64,000 nt of DNA, from positions 1-64,000 of the forward strand of contig NZ_BOOG01000009.1 of the NCBI RefSeq assembly GCF_016863115.1, written 5' to 3'. The position numbers and the translations under genes are program-made. Below are positions 34,088 through 43,705 of this stretch, piece after piece (the stretch's first letter is position 1; each line of letters starts with the position of its first letter). The notes under the pieces are model-generated. The model was not told the origin of the DNA, did no database searches, and worked only from the letters and a program-made list of their open reading frames with translations. The stretch is from Sphaerimonospora thailandensis. Lineage in GTDB: Bacteria; Actinomycetota; Actinomycetes; Streptosporangiales; Streptosporangiaceae.

Positions 34088-34882
34088 GTGACTGACACGG
34101 ACAGCCTGCTCGCGGCCTTCGACGAGCAGATGCGGATGGGGATCCCGGCCAATCCGTCGGACGGGGGGATGTACGAGCGTGACGGACCTGTGCTGCGGGT
34201 CACCTACCCGTTCCGAGGCTTCATCGGCACGCCTCGCGACATCGGTGTACGGGGCGCCGAGTTGGATCGGCTGATCGCCCGGCAGCGTGACTTCTTCGCC
34301 GCGCGAGGAGATGCGGTGGAGTGGAAGACCTATGGGCATGACCTGCCGCTCGACCTCCCCCAGCGGCTGCGCGCCGCGGGCTTCGTCCCCGAAGAGCAGG
34401 AGACCCTCCTCGTCGGCCGCACCGAGGAGATGGTCGCGGAGCCGGTGTTGCCGGACGGCGTCGCCCTCCGCCGGGTCACCGCCGATGGCGACATGCGCCG
34501 CATCGCGGCCATGGAGTCGATCGTCTGGAGTCAGGACTGGAGCTGGCTGGGCGACGATCTGATCTCGCGGGTGACCGCCGCCCCGGAGGAGATCGTGGTC
34601 TTGGTCGCCGAGGCCGACGGCGAAGTCGTCTCAGCGGCATGGCTTGTGTTCAGGCCGGGAACCGAGTTCGCCGGACTCTGGGGTGGCTCGACGCTGCCCG
34701 GATGGCGAGGGCGAGGGATCTACCGCGCGCTGGTCGCCGCGCGCGCCGGGCTCGCCGCCGCCCGGGGTGTCAAGTTCCTACAGGTGGACGCCTCCGACGA
34801 CAGCGCCCCCATCCTGCGCCGGCTGGGCTTCCACGCTGTGGGCACCACGACTCCCTACGTGTGGTCACCGCCGCGAAGCTGA
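34088..34882 (+). CDS. GNAT family N-acetyltransferase
   Basis: A 264-residue protein. The C-terminal half is a GNAT domain with the beta-bulge strand EVVSAAWLVFRPG, the acetyl-CoA loop LPGWRGRGIYRALV (Q/RxxGxG/A type) and the ending LRRLGFHAVGTTTPYVW. The N-terminal half (LLAAFDEQMR, YPFRGFIG) is typical of actinobacterial two-part GNATs of unknown substrate. The start is GTG 34088, set by a -10 box 7 nt upstream. It converges with the ATPase gene. Confidence 0.85.
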   Translation: MTDTDSLLAAFDEQMRMGIPANPSDGGMYERDGPVLRVTYPFRGFIGTPRDIGVRGAELDRLIARQRDFFAARGDAVEWKTYGHDLPLDLPQRLRAAGFVPEEQETLLVGRTEEMVAEPVLPDGVALRRVTADGDMRRIAAMESIVWSQDWSWLGDDLISRVTAAPEEIVVLVAEADGEVVSAAWLVFRPGTEFAGLWGGSTLPGWRGRGIYRALVAARAGLAAARGVKFLQVDASDDSAPILRRLGFHAVGTTTPYVWSPPRS

Positions 34883-34897
34883 GACACGACCTGGCTC

Positions 34898-36367
34898 TCA
34901 GGCTCCCGCATATAGCCGCTTGAGGTCGACGAGTTCGACGTCGGGGCGTTTGTCGGCAAGGCGGGTGAGATCGGCGGAGAAGCCGGAGCGGGAGAACAGG
35001 AGCAGCTTGGGGAGGGTGCCGACCTTGGCACTGGGGAGGAGGCCGCGTAGGTGTTCCAGACGTTCCAGTTGAGGTGTGTCCACAGGAGCCTCGGTGCTCT
35101 TGACCTCACCGATCGCCGTGACGCGGTCAGCGGAGAAGGAGGTCGACTCCAGGACCACGACATCGAGTTCGTGGCCGCGCCGGTGCTCTTGGCACGGAAG
35201 CTCTGTCGGACGTACAGATGTGGCGGTGCCGCCGAGGGTGTCGGGCTCCGCATGCTCGAAGCACCACTGCCGCGCGAGGTCCTCGAAGTGCGCGCCGTAA
35301 ATCTTGGAGTCGATGGTGTGCGCGTTGGCACGCCAGACGCGATCGGCCCGGCCGGCGATCAGTTCGGCCTCGTGACGTCGGATGAGGAGCTGATGCAGGC
35401 GTACGACAGGTTCGGCGACGCGGAAGACGCTGCGCTTGCCGCGCAGGGCATCGTCGATCTGTTCGATCAGGCCGATGTCCTGCAGGCCGGACAGCAGGTG
35501 TGCGAGCGCGCTGCTGGGACGCCCCAGTGCCGAGGCTATCTCCGAACGTCGGTGGTTACCGGCACTGATCGCACTCAGCGTGGCCGAGTATGAGGTCGGA
35601 TCGGTGATCGAAGGCTCCTCGCGGAGCAGCAGGGCACCCTCACGGAACATCGCGGAGGCCGGGTTCAGCAGCCGCCGCTGAATCCAACGATCGAAGTCGG
35701 CCAGCCCGGCAGGTCCCGATCCCCCGCTCATCTCGAGATAGGCGGGGGTCCCGCCGAGCAGGGCGTGCAGCCGGAACGCGAGCTCCGGATCGTGATCGGC
35801 GCCCCAGAAAGCCGCGGCCTCACGGAATCGGAACGGGCGCACGACCAACTCCATGACCGCCCGCCCGCGCAGCGGCGCACCACCGGAAAGCAGCTGCGCC
35901 ATCGTGGTCAGGGCGCTGCCGCACAGGATCAGCCGGGTCTGGGTGTGCTGCTTGGCGTATCCGAGCGGGCTGAGCGCCTGCTGAAGATAGGAGGGCAGCG
36001 CGGGCGTGGCCGAGACGAGGTAGGGAAACTCGTCGATGACGAGGGGGGTCGGCCGGTCTTCCCCCAGCCGAAGCAACTCGTCTATCGCTTCCCGCCAGCT
36101 TCCGAAGGCGAGCGGCTGACGTAGACCGCGATAGGCGGCATAGGCCGCTCCGAGGTCGGCGAGGTTCTGCGCCTCCGTCTGCTGGGTGGCGCCGAACAGG
36201 AACCCGCCGGTCTGCTGAGCCAGCAGTTCGAGCATGAGGGTTTTGCCTTGGCGGCGGCGGCCGTAGACAAGCCCGAGAGTCGCTCCTTGCAGGGGGGAAG
36301 CGACGAAGTCAGCGAGATCTGTCCACTCGGTGTCCCGGCCGAACAGACGCTCAGGCTTCTGCGGCAT
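34898..36367 (-). CDS. AAA ATPase with DUF234 nuclease-like C-terminus
   Basis: A 489-residue protein of the archaeal-type ATPase/DUF234 group. It has Walker A GRRRQGKT (about 37-44), Walker B LVIDEFPYLV and a sensor-like LCGS. A winged-helix part follows (RRSEIASALGRPSSALAHLL), then a C-terminal PDDEXK-like domain with HELDVVV and IGEVKS carrying the D...ExK residues. ATG 36367 was preferred over 36385 because GAGGGG lies 7 nt before it. The role is unknown; such genes are often accessory and move between genomes. A palindrome with direct repeats lies upstream. Confidence 0.85.
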   Translation of the reverse strand: MPQKPERLFGRDTEWTDLADFVASPLQGATLGLVYGRRRQGKTLMLELLAQQTGGFLFGATQQTEAQNLADLGAAYAAYRGLRQPLAFGSWREAIDELLRLGEDRPTPLVIDEFPYLVSATPALPSYLQQALSPLGYAKQHTQTRLILCGSALTTMAQLLSGGAPLRGRAVMELVVRPFRFREAAAFWGADHDPELAFRLHALLGGTPAYLEMSGGSGPAGLADFDRWIQRRLLNPASAMFREGALLLREEPSITDPTSYSATLSAISAGNHRRSEIASALGRPSSALAHLLSGLQDIGLIEQIDDALRGKRSVFRVAEPVVRLHQLLIRRHEAELIAGRADRVWRANAHTIDSKIYGAHFEDLARQWCFEHAEPDTLGGTATSVRPTELPCQEHRRGHELDVVVLESTSFSADRVTAIGEVKSTEAPVDTPQLERLEHLRGLLPSAKVGTLPKLLLFSRSGFSADLTRLADKRPDVELVDLKRLYAGA

Positions 36368-36416
36368 CGGACGGCCCCTCATCATCTGGTTCTCGGATGT
36401 AGTGGGTAGGCGAGCT

Positions 36417-36439
36417 TATGATAGCTGCAGCTATGATAG
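36417..36439 (-). promoter_or_regulatory. Palindrome and direct repeats upstream of the AAA ATPase
   Basis: TATGATAG occurs at 36417 and 36432, flanking the perfect palindrome ATAGCTGCAGCTAT (36421-36434). The AT-rich site lies 50 bp before the ATPase start and looks like an operator. Confidence 0.5.
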
Positions 36440-36568
36440 TTGGACTTACAAAATCACGCGCCTGGACCGAGACCGCTCTCCGCCGTCGTCTGGAGCGGAA
36501 TCCGGCGTCGCGTCAGCGCACCCGCGCCTGCCGGGTCCTTCCCGGGGCAGGGATCCGCTGGGCCGTGC

Positions 36569-37777
36569 TTACTGAACGGGGATGCCGCCGCGCCAGACCC
36601 GGCGGGCCTTGAGGCCGAACGACCAGGCGAAGGCGCCCTCGTGGTCGGCGTCCCACTGGACGATGTCGGCCACCCGGCCCGGCGCGAGAACGCCGCGGTC
36701 GTTGTACCCGAGCACCTGGGCGCCGCCCATCGTCGCCGCTCGCAGCGCGTCGTTCACGCTCATTCCGAAGGCCGCGACGGCCATGCCGATCACCAGCGAC
36801 ATCGACGTGATGCCGCAGTGGCCGGGGTTGTGGTCACTGCCGAGCGCCACGGGGATGCCCTGAGCCAGCATCCGCCGTACCGGCGGGAGGTGCCCCACCT
36901 GCAGCGCCGTACTCGGGCAGACGACGGCGGGCACGCCGTAGCGCGCCATCACAGAAAGATCCTCGTCGGAGGCGTGGTGCAGCAGGTCGGCCGAGGCGCA
37001 GCTCATCTCGGCGGCGAGCTGTACGGCACCGCGCCTGTTGTACGCACCGGCGTGGATGCGGGGCATGAGACCGACGTTGCGTCCGGAGGCGAGCACCCAG
37101 CGGGCCTCGTCCGCGGTGAAGTGGCCGTCGTCGCAGTAGACGTCGACGCTGTCCGCCCCGGCGGCCGCGGCATCCGCGCACCAGGAGGAGACCGCGTCGA
37201 CGTAGTCCCGCTGGCGGCCGAAGAACTCGGGAGGGACCACGTGCGCGGCGAGGAAGGTGACGTGCACCCGCGGCATCATCGGCTCTTTCTCGAGCTCGCG
37301 CAGCAGCCGCACGTCGGCCAGTTCGCCGTCACGGGTGAGGTGATAACCGGTCTTGGCCTCGACAGTCGTGGTGCCGCTGATCAGCCAGTCGTGCAGCCGC
37401 TCGCGGACACCGTTGCACAGGGTCCACGGGTCGGTGCCTCGGGTGACGGTGACGGTCGAGCCGATGCCGCCGCCGGCCGCGGCTATGGCCGAGGCGCTTG
37501 AGCCGCCGGACCGCATCGCCATCTCGGCGTACCGGTTCCCGGCGTACACGGGATGGGTATGCGCGTCGATCAGGCCGGGCGTCACGAGAGCGCCGCCCAG
37601 GTTCTCCACGTGGTCCACGTCGACGATGTCGTTGACGACACCTGGGACGCTCTGGGGGAGATCGGCGGCACGACCGACCCAGGCGATCCGGTCGTTGTGG
37701 ACGAGGATGGCGGCGTTGCCGCACACCTCGTGGCCCGTCCACAGGCGGCCGATGTTGGTGAGAAGCCGCACGGTCAT
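36569..37777 (-). CDS. hutI: Imidazolonepropionase
   Basis: It hydrolyses 4-imidazolone-5-propanoate to formimino-glutamate in histidine breakdown. The 402-residue amidohydrolase has the metal motif DAHTHPVYAG, the HAGAYNRRG and HHASDED segments, and LGSDHNPGHC. No other hut gene (hutH, hutU, hutF or hutG) is in the window, so the pathway is scattered. ATG 37777 overlaps the stop of a 30-codon ORF with a good ribosome site, so translation is probably coupled to it. Confidence 0.94.
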   Translation of the reverse strand: MTVRLLTNIGRLWTGHEVCGNAAILVHNDRIAWVGRAADLPQSVPGVVNDIVDVDHVENLGGALVTPGLIDAHTHPVYAGNRYAEMAMRSGGSSASAIAAAGGGIGSTVTVTRGTDPWTLCNGVRERLHDWLISGTTTVEAKTGYHLTRDGELADVRLLRELEKEPMMPRVHVTFLAAHVVPPEFFGRQRDYVDAVSSWCADAAAAGADSVDVYCDDGHFTADEARWVLASGRNVGLMPRIHAGAYNRRGAVQLAAEMSCASADLLHHASDEDLSVMARYGVPAVVCPSTALQVGHLPPVRRMLAQGIPVALGSDHNPGHCGITSMSLVIGMAVAAFGMSVNDALRAATMGGAQVLGYNDRGVLAPGRVADIVQWDADHEGAFAWSFGLKARRVWRGGIPVQ

Positions 37778-37866
37778 CCGACCACCTGCCCAGCATTACC
37801 GGACATCGAAACGGCCCGCTTCACGGGCTCCGCGCCCGCCGGGTCCGCTCGGTATCCGGACGTCAT
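37774..37866 (-). CDS. 30-residue ORF coupled to hutI
   Basis: ATG 37866 has AGGAGA about 9 nt upstream. The ORF begins MTSGYRADPAGAEP and ends GNAGQVVG, with its TGA overlapping the hutI ATG (ATGA). The product has no recognisable domain. It may be a leader that sets hutI translation, or the stub of a deleted upstream gene. Confidence 0.4.
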   Translation of the reverse strand: MTSGYRADPAGAEPVKRAVSMSGNAGQVVG

Positions 37867-38200
37867 CGGGGGGTCTCCTGCCTCATCGCGCACTGGTGTT
37901 CGTGCGACGACCCTACCGCCGGGTTGTGCAACCCGCGCGGTTCAGTTCAGTTACGGTATTTCACAAAGGGGCTTGATGTACAGGGTTATGGAAAGAACGT
38001 CGTTCTGTCTCAGCCGCCACGAATGTCCCGGAGACACCCCGCGGCCGGGTGGGCACTCTGTGCTGTCATCTCATTACCCGCACCATACGGTCACCATAGA
38101 CGCAGCCGATGTTAGCAAGGGGGACCCCGGCAGGACCATCACACACGCGCCGCGTGCGTGGTGAACCCGCCGGTCAGCTCGTCACCGCCCTTGGTGCGGC
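37867..38200. other. Intergenic region without a recognisable gene
   Basis: No coding frame with a ribosome site or protein-like composition is seen. The part next to 37867 should hold the hutI promoter. A TAGGGT at 37911-37916 on the minus strand is a possible -10 without a clear -35. Confidence 0.4.
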
Positions 38201-38224
38201 CGCCCCGGCCATGACGCCGGGGCG
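38201..38224 (-). terminator. hflX terminator
   Basis: A perfect 9-bp GC stem (38201-38209 with 38216-38224) and 6-nt loop lie 3 bp after the hflX stop. Confidence 0.65.
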
Positions 38225-38227
38225 CGA

Positions 38228-39640
38228 TCAGACCCTCTCGACGGGCTTGGCCACCCGGTCGAGCTCGGCGAACAGCCCGGCGAGGACCCTCGCGTGCAGG
38301 ATCGTCCCCTCGCCGGTGTGCTCCAGCGAGAGCACCTCGCCCTCGTCGTGGGCCCGGGCGACCAGGTCGCTCCTGTCGTACGGCACCAGCATGCGGACCT
38401 CGTGGTCCAGCCGGGGCAGCTCCCGCTCGATGAGCGCCATCAGGTCGGCGATGCCCGCGCCGGTGCGCGCGGACACGACGACGCTGTGCCGTTCCTTGAA
38501 CGTGAGCCGCGCCAGGACCTCCGGCTCCGCCGCGTCGGCCTTGTTGACGACCACGATCTCCGGGATGTCCCGCGCGCCCTCGATCTCGCCCAGCACCTCG
38601 CGGACGGCCGCGATCTGGGACTCCGGATCGGGGTGGGAGCCGTCCACCACATGGAGGATCAGGTCGGCGTCGCCGACCTCCTCCAGCGTCGAGCGGAACG
38701 CCTCCACAAGCTGGTGCGGCAGGTGGCGCACGAAGCCGACCGTGTCGGCGATCGTGAACAGCCGGCCCTCGGGCGTGTGCGCCCTGCGCACCGTCGGATC
38801 GAGGGTGGCGAACAGCGCGTCCTCGACCAGCACTCCGGCCCCGGTCAGCCGGTTGAGCAGCGACGACTTGCCGGCGTTGGTGTAGCCCGCGATCGCCACG
38901 GCCGGCACCTCGTGGGACTGGCGGCGGTGCCGCTTGGTCTCCCGGACCGTCGACATCTCCTTGATCTGCCGCCTGAGCCTGGCCATCCGTTCGCGGATGC
39001 GCCGCCGGTCCAGCTCGATCTTGGTCTCACCGGGACCGCGGCCGCCGATGCCGACGCCGCCGGCGGCGCGGCCGCCGACCTGACGGGACAGGTTGCCTCC
39101 CCAGCCGCGCAGGCGGGGCAGCAGGTACTGCAGCTGGGCCAGCTCGACCTGGGCCTTGCCCTCCTTGCTCTTCGCGTGCTGGGCGAAGATGTCCAGGATC
39201 AGCGCCGTACGGTCGACGACCTTGACGTTGACGACGTCCTCGAGTTGGCGCAGCTGGCCGGGCGTCAGCTCACCGTCGCAGATCACGGTGTCCGCGCCGG
39301 TCGAGGCGACGATGTCACGCAGCTCGCTCGCCTTGCCAGAACCGATGTAGGTGGCGGGATCCGGCCGGTCACGCCGCTGGATCAGGCCCTCGAGGACCTG
39401 CGACCCCGCGGTCTCGGCGAGCAGCTTCAGCTCCTGGAGGGAGTTCTCCGCGTCGACGACGGTGCCGCCGGTCCACACGCCCACCAGGATGACCCGCTCC
39501 AGCCGCAGCCGCCGGTATTCGACCTCGGTGACGTCTTCGAGCTCCGTCGACAGGCCCGCCACCCGGCGGAGCGCCTGACGCTCTTCCAGTTCGTAATCGC
39601 CCACTGCATCGTCTAGGGGCTCAAATCGCATGTATGTCAT
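38228..39640 (-). CDS. hflX: GTPase HflX
   Basis: A ribosome-binding GTPase that splits or rescues stalled 70S ribosomes. The 470-residue protein has the N-terminal HflX domain (DPATYIGSGKASELRDIV), the glycine-rich hinge (GGRAAGGVGIGGRGPGETKIE) and a G domain with GYTNAGKSS, DTVGFVRHLP and VVNKADAAE. It usually lies right after dapF; here some 15 kb separate them. A DUF4097 lipoprotein gene lies upstream on the same strand, past an 18-bp tandem repeat (39670-39705). Confidence 0.95.
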   Translation of the reverse strand: MTYMRFEPLDDAVGDYELEERQALRRVAGLSTELEDVTEVEYRRLRLERVILVGVWTGGTVVDAENSLQELKLLAETAGSQVLEGLIQRRDRPDPATYIGSGKASELRDIVASTGADTVICDGELTPGQLRQLEDVVNVKVVDRTALILDIFAQHAKSKEGKAQVELAQLQYLLPRLRGWGGNLSRQVGGRAAGGVGIGGRGPGETKIELDRRRIRERMARLRRQIKEMSTVRETKRHRRQSHEVPAVAIAGYTNAGKSSLLNRLTGAGVLVEDALFATLDPTVRRAHTPEGRLFTIADTVGFVRHLPHQLVEAFRSTLEEVGDADLILHVVDGSHPDPESQIAAVREVLGEIEGARDIPEIVVVNKADAAEPEVLARLTFKERHSVVVSARTGAGIADLMALIERELPRLDHEVRMLVPYDRSDLVARAHDEGEVLSLEHTGEGTILHARVLAGLFAELDRVAKPVERV

Positions 39641-39669
39641 CTCTGGCTAGGTCAACAATCCGACACCCC

Positions 39670-39705
39670 GGTGTCTTCCCCGGATGAGGTGTCTTCCCCC
39701 AGATG
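39670..39705. repeat. 18-bp tandem repeat, 2 copies, upstream of hflX
   Basis: GGTGTCTTCCCCGGATGA (39670) is followed at once by GGTGTCTTCCCCCAGATG (39688). It lies between the DUF4097 gene and hflX. Confidence 0.75.
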
Positions 39706-39757
39706 GTGACATGCCGCGCACCGATCACGCATCCCCATATCCAGCTCGGCCAGGCGC

Positions 39758-40447
39758 TCATTGCTTGTGGACGACGGCGTCGCCCGATCCGGTCTTCACG
39801 ACGATCGTGTGCGGCGCCGACGGGTCCTGGGCGACCTCCACCTTCTGCTCGCCCGAACCGGTCTGGGTGGTCACGTTGTAGGTGCCGTCCGGCACCCAGA
39901 CCTGGCCGTCGCCGGAGCCGGTCTGGACGGTCACCCGCTGGGGCGCCTTGCCGAACCTGAGCTTGACATCACCGGACCCGGTGTTCGCCGACACCTGGTC
40001 GCCGGCCAGCCCTCTCGCGTCGATCTCGCCGGAGCCGGTCGAGGCGGTCACCCGGCCGGTCAGGTCGCGCAGCGTGATCTCACCGGATCCGGTGTCGATC
40101 CGTACGGCCAGGCCGCGGGGGATGTCGACCCGATAGTCGACCGAATGAACGCAGTTCACGCAGCTGTACACCAGTTTGAGCGTGTCGCCGTCCACGCGGT
40201 GCCCGTCGCTCGGCCGCTCACCGTTCCAGCGCAGGGTCTCGGTGACGTGGACACCCTGGCGATCCGTCTCACCGACGACGACCTCACCCGACCCCGTGCG
40301 GATCTCAAGAGCGGCGACCTTGTCGGTCACGTCGTAGGACTGTGTGGCCTGCTCCTGCGGGCCGAATCCCACCCGGCATCCGGTGAGGGCCAGACTCAGG
40401 CCCAGTACTGCTGCCGCGGCGGCGACGATCGTCGTCTTCTGTCTCAT
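39758..40447 (-). CDS. DUF4097-type repeat lipoprotein
   Basis: A 229-residue lipoprotein with signal peptide and lipobox LALTGC. The mature part has a repeated strand unit containing TGSGE or TGSGD, seven copies, as in DUF4097 single-stranded beta-helix proteins. Two close cysteines occur in CVNC. The function is unknown; a cell-surface role is expected. Three ATGs lie close together (40456, 40453, 40447); the last has GAAG at the best spacing. It is divergent from aceB. Confidence 0.85.
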   Translation of the reverse strand: MRQKTTIVAAAAAVLGLSLALTGCRVGFGPQEQATQSYDVTDKVAALEIRTGSGEVVVGETDRQGVHVTETLRWNGERPSDGHRVDGDTLKLVYSCVNCVHSVDYRVDIPRGLAVRIDTGSGEITLRDLTGRVTASTGSGEIDARGLAGDQVSANTGSGDVKLRFGKAPQRVTVQTGSGDGQVWVPDGTYNVTTQTGSGEQKVEVAQDPSAPHTIVVKTGSGDAVVHKQ

Positions 40448-40555
40448 GGCCATCATTCTTCGGCCCGGGACAACCTCGCCCATCAGGGAAGACCCTCAAA
40501 CAGCCCCTGAACGACCCCTTGAGGTGCCCTGCCCAGCCCCCGTGTCGCCCCCGCG

Positions 40556-40585
40556 TTGTCCCTCGGATGAGCGGTGGGGTAGCGT
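40556..40585 (+). promoter_or_regulatory. aceB promoter
   Basis: TTGTCC (40556-40561) and TAGCGT (40580-40585) are 18 bp apart; transcription would start near 40592. Confidence 0.5.
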
Positions 40586-40608
40586 CGATTCCATCATCTA
40601 GAATTTTG

Positions 40609-40625
40609 TTTTCGCATTGTGGAAA
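40609..40625 (+). promoter_or_regulatory. Inverted repeat before aceB, candidate IclR-family operator
   Basis: TTTTCGCATTGTGGAAA is a near-palindrome (TTTC-CA / TG-GAAA arms) lying after the predicted start point and next to the ribosome site. The arms and size suit IclR-family repressors, and an IclR gene closes this cluster. The link is inferred. Confidence 0.5.
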
Positions 40626-40633
40626 GGACCTCG

Positions 40634-42220
40634 ATGGACGGCATTCAGATCACGGGTCCCATGCTCGACCGGTTCGACGAGATCCTGACTCCCGAAGCGC
40701 TCGACTTCGTGGCCGCCCTGCACCGGGAGTTCGACGAGACCCGTCGCCGGCTCCTCGACGCGCGCCAGGAACGGCAGGCCCGGCTCTCGGCAGGCGACAC
40801 GCTCGACTTCCTTCCCGAGACGAAGCACGTCCGGGAGTCCGAGTGGCAGGTCGCGCCGGCGGCACCCGGGCTGGCGGACCGCCGCGTGGAGATCACCGGG
40901 CCGGTCGACCGCAAGATGACGATCAACGCGCTCAACTCGGGGGCGAAGGTCTGGCTGGCCGACTTCGAGGACGCCAACACGCCGACCTGGGAGAACACGG
41001 TCAACGGGCAGCTCAACCTTCGCGACGCCCTCGACCGCACGATCGACTTCTCCTCCGGAGGCAAGGACTACGCACTGAAGCCGGACAAGGACCTCGCCAC
41101 GGTGGTCGTCCGTCCCCGCGGCTGGCACCTGCGGGACAAGCACCTCCTGGTGGACGGCGCCGAGATCTCGGGCTCGCTGCTCGACTTCGGGCTCTACTTC
41201 TTCCACTGCGCCCGACGGCAGCTCAGCAAGGGCCGGGGGCCGTACTTCTATCTGCCCAAGATGGAGTCGCACCTGGAGGCGCGCCTCTGGAACGACGTGT
41301 TCAACCGGGCCCAGGAGCTGCTCGACCTGCCTCGGGGGACGATCCGGGCCACCGTGCTCATCGAGACCTACCCCGCCGCGTTCGAGATGGAGGAGATCCT
41401 GTACGAGCTGCGTGAGCACTCCGCCGGGCTCAACGCCGGCCGCTGGGACTACCTGTTCAGCGTCATCAAGAAGTTCCGTACCCGGGGCCGGGAGTTCCTG
41501 CTGCCGGAGCGCAACGCGGTGACGATGACCGCGCCGTTCATGCGGGCCTACACCGAGCTGCTGGTGCGCACCTGCCACAAGCGGGGCGCGCACGCGATCG
41601 GCGGCATGGCCGCCTTCATCCCGTCCCGGCGCGACCCTGAGGTGAACAAGGTCGCCCTGGAGAAGGTGCGGGCCGACAAGACCCGCGAATCGGGCGACGG
41701 CTTCGACGGGTCCTGGGTGGCCCACCCCGACCTGGTGCCGATCTGCCGCGAGGTGTTCGACGGCGTGCTCGGCGCCCGGCCCAACCAGCTCGACCGGCTC
41801 CGCGAGGACGTCCGGGTCACCGCCGAGGACCTGCTCGCGGTGTCGAAGACGCCGGGCCAGATCACCGAGGCCGGGCTGCGGGCCAACGTGGACGTCGCGC
41901 TGCGCTACCTGGCGGCCTGGATGGGCGGCCTCGGCGCGGTGGCGATCCACAACCTGATGGAGGACGCGGCCACCGCCGAGATCTGCCGCTCCCAGGTGTG
42001 GCAGTGGATGCACAACGACATCGAGCTCGCGGACACCGGCGCGGTCGTGACCCGGGAACTCGTGGAGCAGATCATCGAGGAGGAACTGGCGGAGATCGCC
42101 ACCGAACCCGGATACGACGAGAAGCTCTACGCCCAGGCGACCGCCCTGTTCAAGGAGGTCGCACTCGACGACGACTTCGCCGAGTTCCTCACGCTGCCCG
42201 CGTACGCGCGCATGCCGTAG
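40634..42220 (+). CDS. aceB: Malate synthase
   Basis: It joins glyoxylate and acetyl-CoA to give malate. The 528-residue protein is of the malate synthase A type, with [25 protein letters not shown], the substrate-loop [27 protein letters not shown] and the catalytic-base region [11 protein letters not shown] 40634 has GGAAAGGA upstream; the frame opens at 40619. No isocitrate lyase is nearby, but glycolate oxidase genes follow, so the glyoxylate probably comes from glycolate. Confidence 0.96.
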   Translation: MDGIQITGPMLDRFDEILTPEALDFVAALHREFDETRRRLLDARQERQARLSAGDTLDFLPETKHVRESEWQVAPAAPGLADRRVEITGPVDRKMTINALNSGAKVWLADFEDANTPTWENTVNGQLNLRDALDRTIDFSSGGKDYALKPDKDLATVVVRPRGWHLRDKHLLVDGAEISGSLLDFGLYFFHCARRQLSKGRGPYFYLPKMESHLEARLWNDVFNRAQELLDLPRGTIRATVLIETYPAAFEMEEILYELREHSAGLNAGRWDYLFSVIKKFRTRGREFLLPERNAVTMTAPFMRAYTELLVRTCHKRGAHAIGGMAAFIPSRRDPEVNKVALEKVRADKTRESGDGFDGSWVAHPDLVPICREVFDGVLGARPNQLDRLREDVRVTAEDLLAVSKTPGQITEAGLRANVDVALRYLAAWMGGLGAVAIHNLMEDAATAEICRSQVWQWMHNDIELADTGAVVTRELVEQIIEEELAEIATEPGYDEKLYAQATALFKEVALDDDFAEFLTLPAYARMP

Positions 42221-42253
42221 ATCGCACGCGCCGACGTCACGAGGAGGTGACCG

Positions 42254-43705
42254 ATGTCCACAGTCGATCGGCTGGCGGCGCGCCTGGGCGAGCTGTTCCC
42301 GGCGGACGCGCTGATCACCGATCCGGTACGCCTGCGGACCTACGAGTGCGACGGGCTCACCTACCATCGGGCAACTCCGGGGGTCGTCGTGCTCCCGGAG
42401 TCGGCCGAGCAGGTCGCCGCGGTCGTGAAGCTGTGCGACGAGCACGGCGTGCCGTTCGTGGCCCGGGGCTCGGGGACCGGCCTGTCGGGCGGCGCGCTGC
42501 CCAGGACCGACGGCGTGCTGATCGTCACCTCGCGCATGCGGCGGATCCTCGAGATCGACATTCCGAACCGCCGCGTGGTGGCCGAGCCCGGGGTGACGAA
42601 CCTGGCCATCACCGAGGCGGTCCGCGACCAGGGCTACTACTACGCCCCCGACCCCTCCAGCCAGCAGATCTGCTCGATCGGCGGCAACGTGGCGGAGAAC
42701 TCGGGCGGCGCCCACTGCCTGAAGTACGGCTTCACCGTCAACCACGTCATCGCGGTCGAGATCGTCACCCCGGATGGGGAGATCGTCACGTTGTCGGAGC
42801 AGGACCCGGGTTTCGACCTGCTCGGCACGTTCATCGGCTCGGAGGGCACGCTCGGGATCACCACCGAGATCACCGTACGGCTGTCGCGGACGCCCGAGGC
42901 CGTGACGACCCTGCTGGCCGCCTTCGCCGACATCGAGGGCGGCGGCCGGGCCGTGTCCGCGGTCATCTCGGCGGGCGTCGTCCCGGCCGCGATCGAGATG
43001 ATGGACGCACTCGCGATCGAAGCGGCGGAGGCCGCCGTCGACTGCCGCTATCCGGCCGGGGCGGGAGCCGTGCTCATCGTCGAGCTCGACGGACCGGGCG
43101 CCGAGGTGACGCACCAGTTCGCGGCGGTGGAGCGGATCTGCCGGGACAGCGGCGCCTTCGAGATCCGGGTCGCGGCGTCGGCCGAGGAGCGCGCCGCGAT
43201 CTGGAAGGGCCGCAAGTCGGCCTTCGCCGCCGTCGGCCGGATCAGCCCGGCCTACATCGTGCAGGACGGGGTGGTGCCGAGGACGTCCCTGCCCGGGGTG
43301 CTCGCCGGGATCGACCGGCTGCAGGAGGAGTTCGGCATCCGGGTCGCCAACGTCTTCCACGCGGGCGACGGCAACCTGCACCCGCTCGTGCTCTTCGACG
43401 ACGCCGTGCCCGGTGAGGGCGAGCGCGCCGAGGACGTCAGCGGACGCATCCTCGACCTGTGCGTCGAGCACGGCGGCTCGATCACGGGCGAGCATGGTGT
43501 AGGTGTGGACAAGGCCAAATTCATGCCGCGAATGTTCAGCGAGGACGATCTCGACACCATGCAGCTCGTGCGGTGCGCCTTCGACCCGAGAAACCTGTCC
43601 AACCCCGGAAAGATCTTCCCCACTCCCCGGCTGTGCGGAGAGGTCCCCGGGGTGCGCCGGGGCGTCCACCCGCTGGTGGAGTCCGGCCTCGCGGAGCAGT
43701 TCTGA
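42254..43705 (+). CDS. glcD: Glycolate oxidase FAD subunit GlcD
   Basis: The catalytic FAD subunit that oxidises glycolate to glyoxylate. The 483-residue protein has the PCMH-type FAD domain (FVARGSGTGLSGGALP; CSIGGNVAENSGGAHCLKYG; LGTFIGSEGTLGI) and the FAD-oxidase C-terminal domain with NVFHAGDGNLHPL and SITGEHGVGVDKAKFM. A GAGGAGG site precedes ATG 42254. The stop overlaps the next start (TGATG), so glcD and glcE are coupled. Confidence 0.95.
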   Translation: MSTVDRLAARLGELFPADALITDPVRLRTYECDGLTYHRATPGVVVLPESAEQVAAVVKLCDEHGVPFVARGSGTGLSGGALPRTDGVLIVTSRMRRILEIDIPNRRVVAEPGVTNLAITEAVRDQGYYYAPDPSSQQICSIGGNVAENSGGAHCLKYGFTVNHVIAVEIVTPDGEIVTLSEQDPGFDLLGTFIGSEGTLGITTEITVRLSRTPEAVTTLLAAFADIEGGGRAVSAVISAGVVPAAIEMMDALAIEAAEAAVDCRYPAGAGAVLIVELDGPGAEVTHQFAAVERICRDSGAFEIRVAASAEERAAIWKGRKSAFAAVGRISPAYIVQDGVVPRTSLPGVLAGIDRLQEEFGIRVANVFHAGDGNLHPLVLFDDAVPGEGERAEDVSGRILDLCVEHGGSITGEHGVGVDKAKFMPRMFSEDDLDTMQLVRCAFDPRNLSNPGKIFPTPRLCGEVPGVRRGVHPLVESGLAEQF

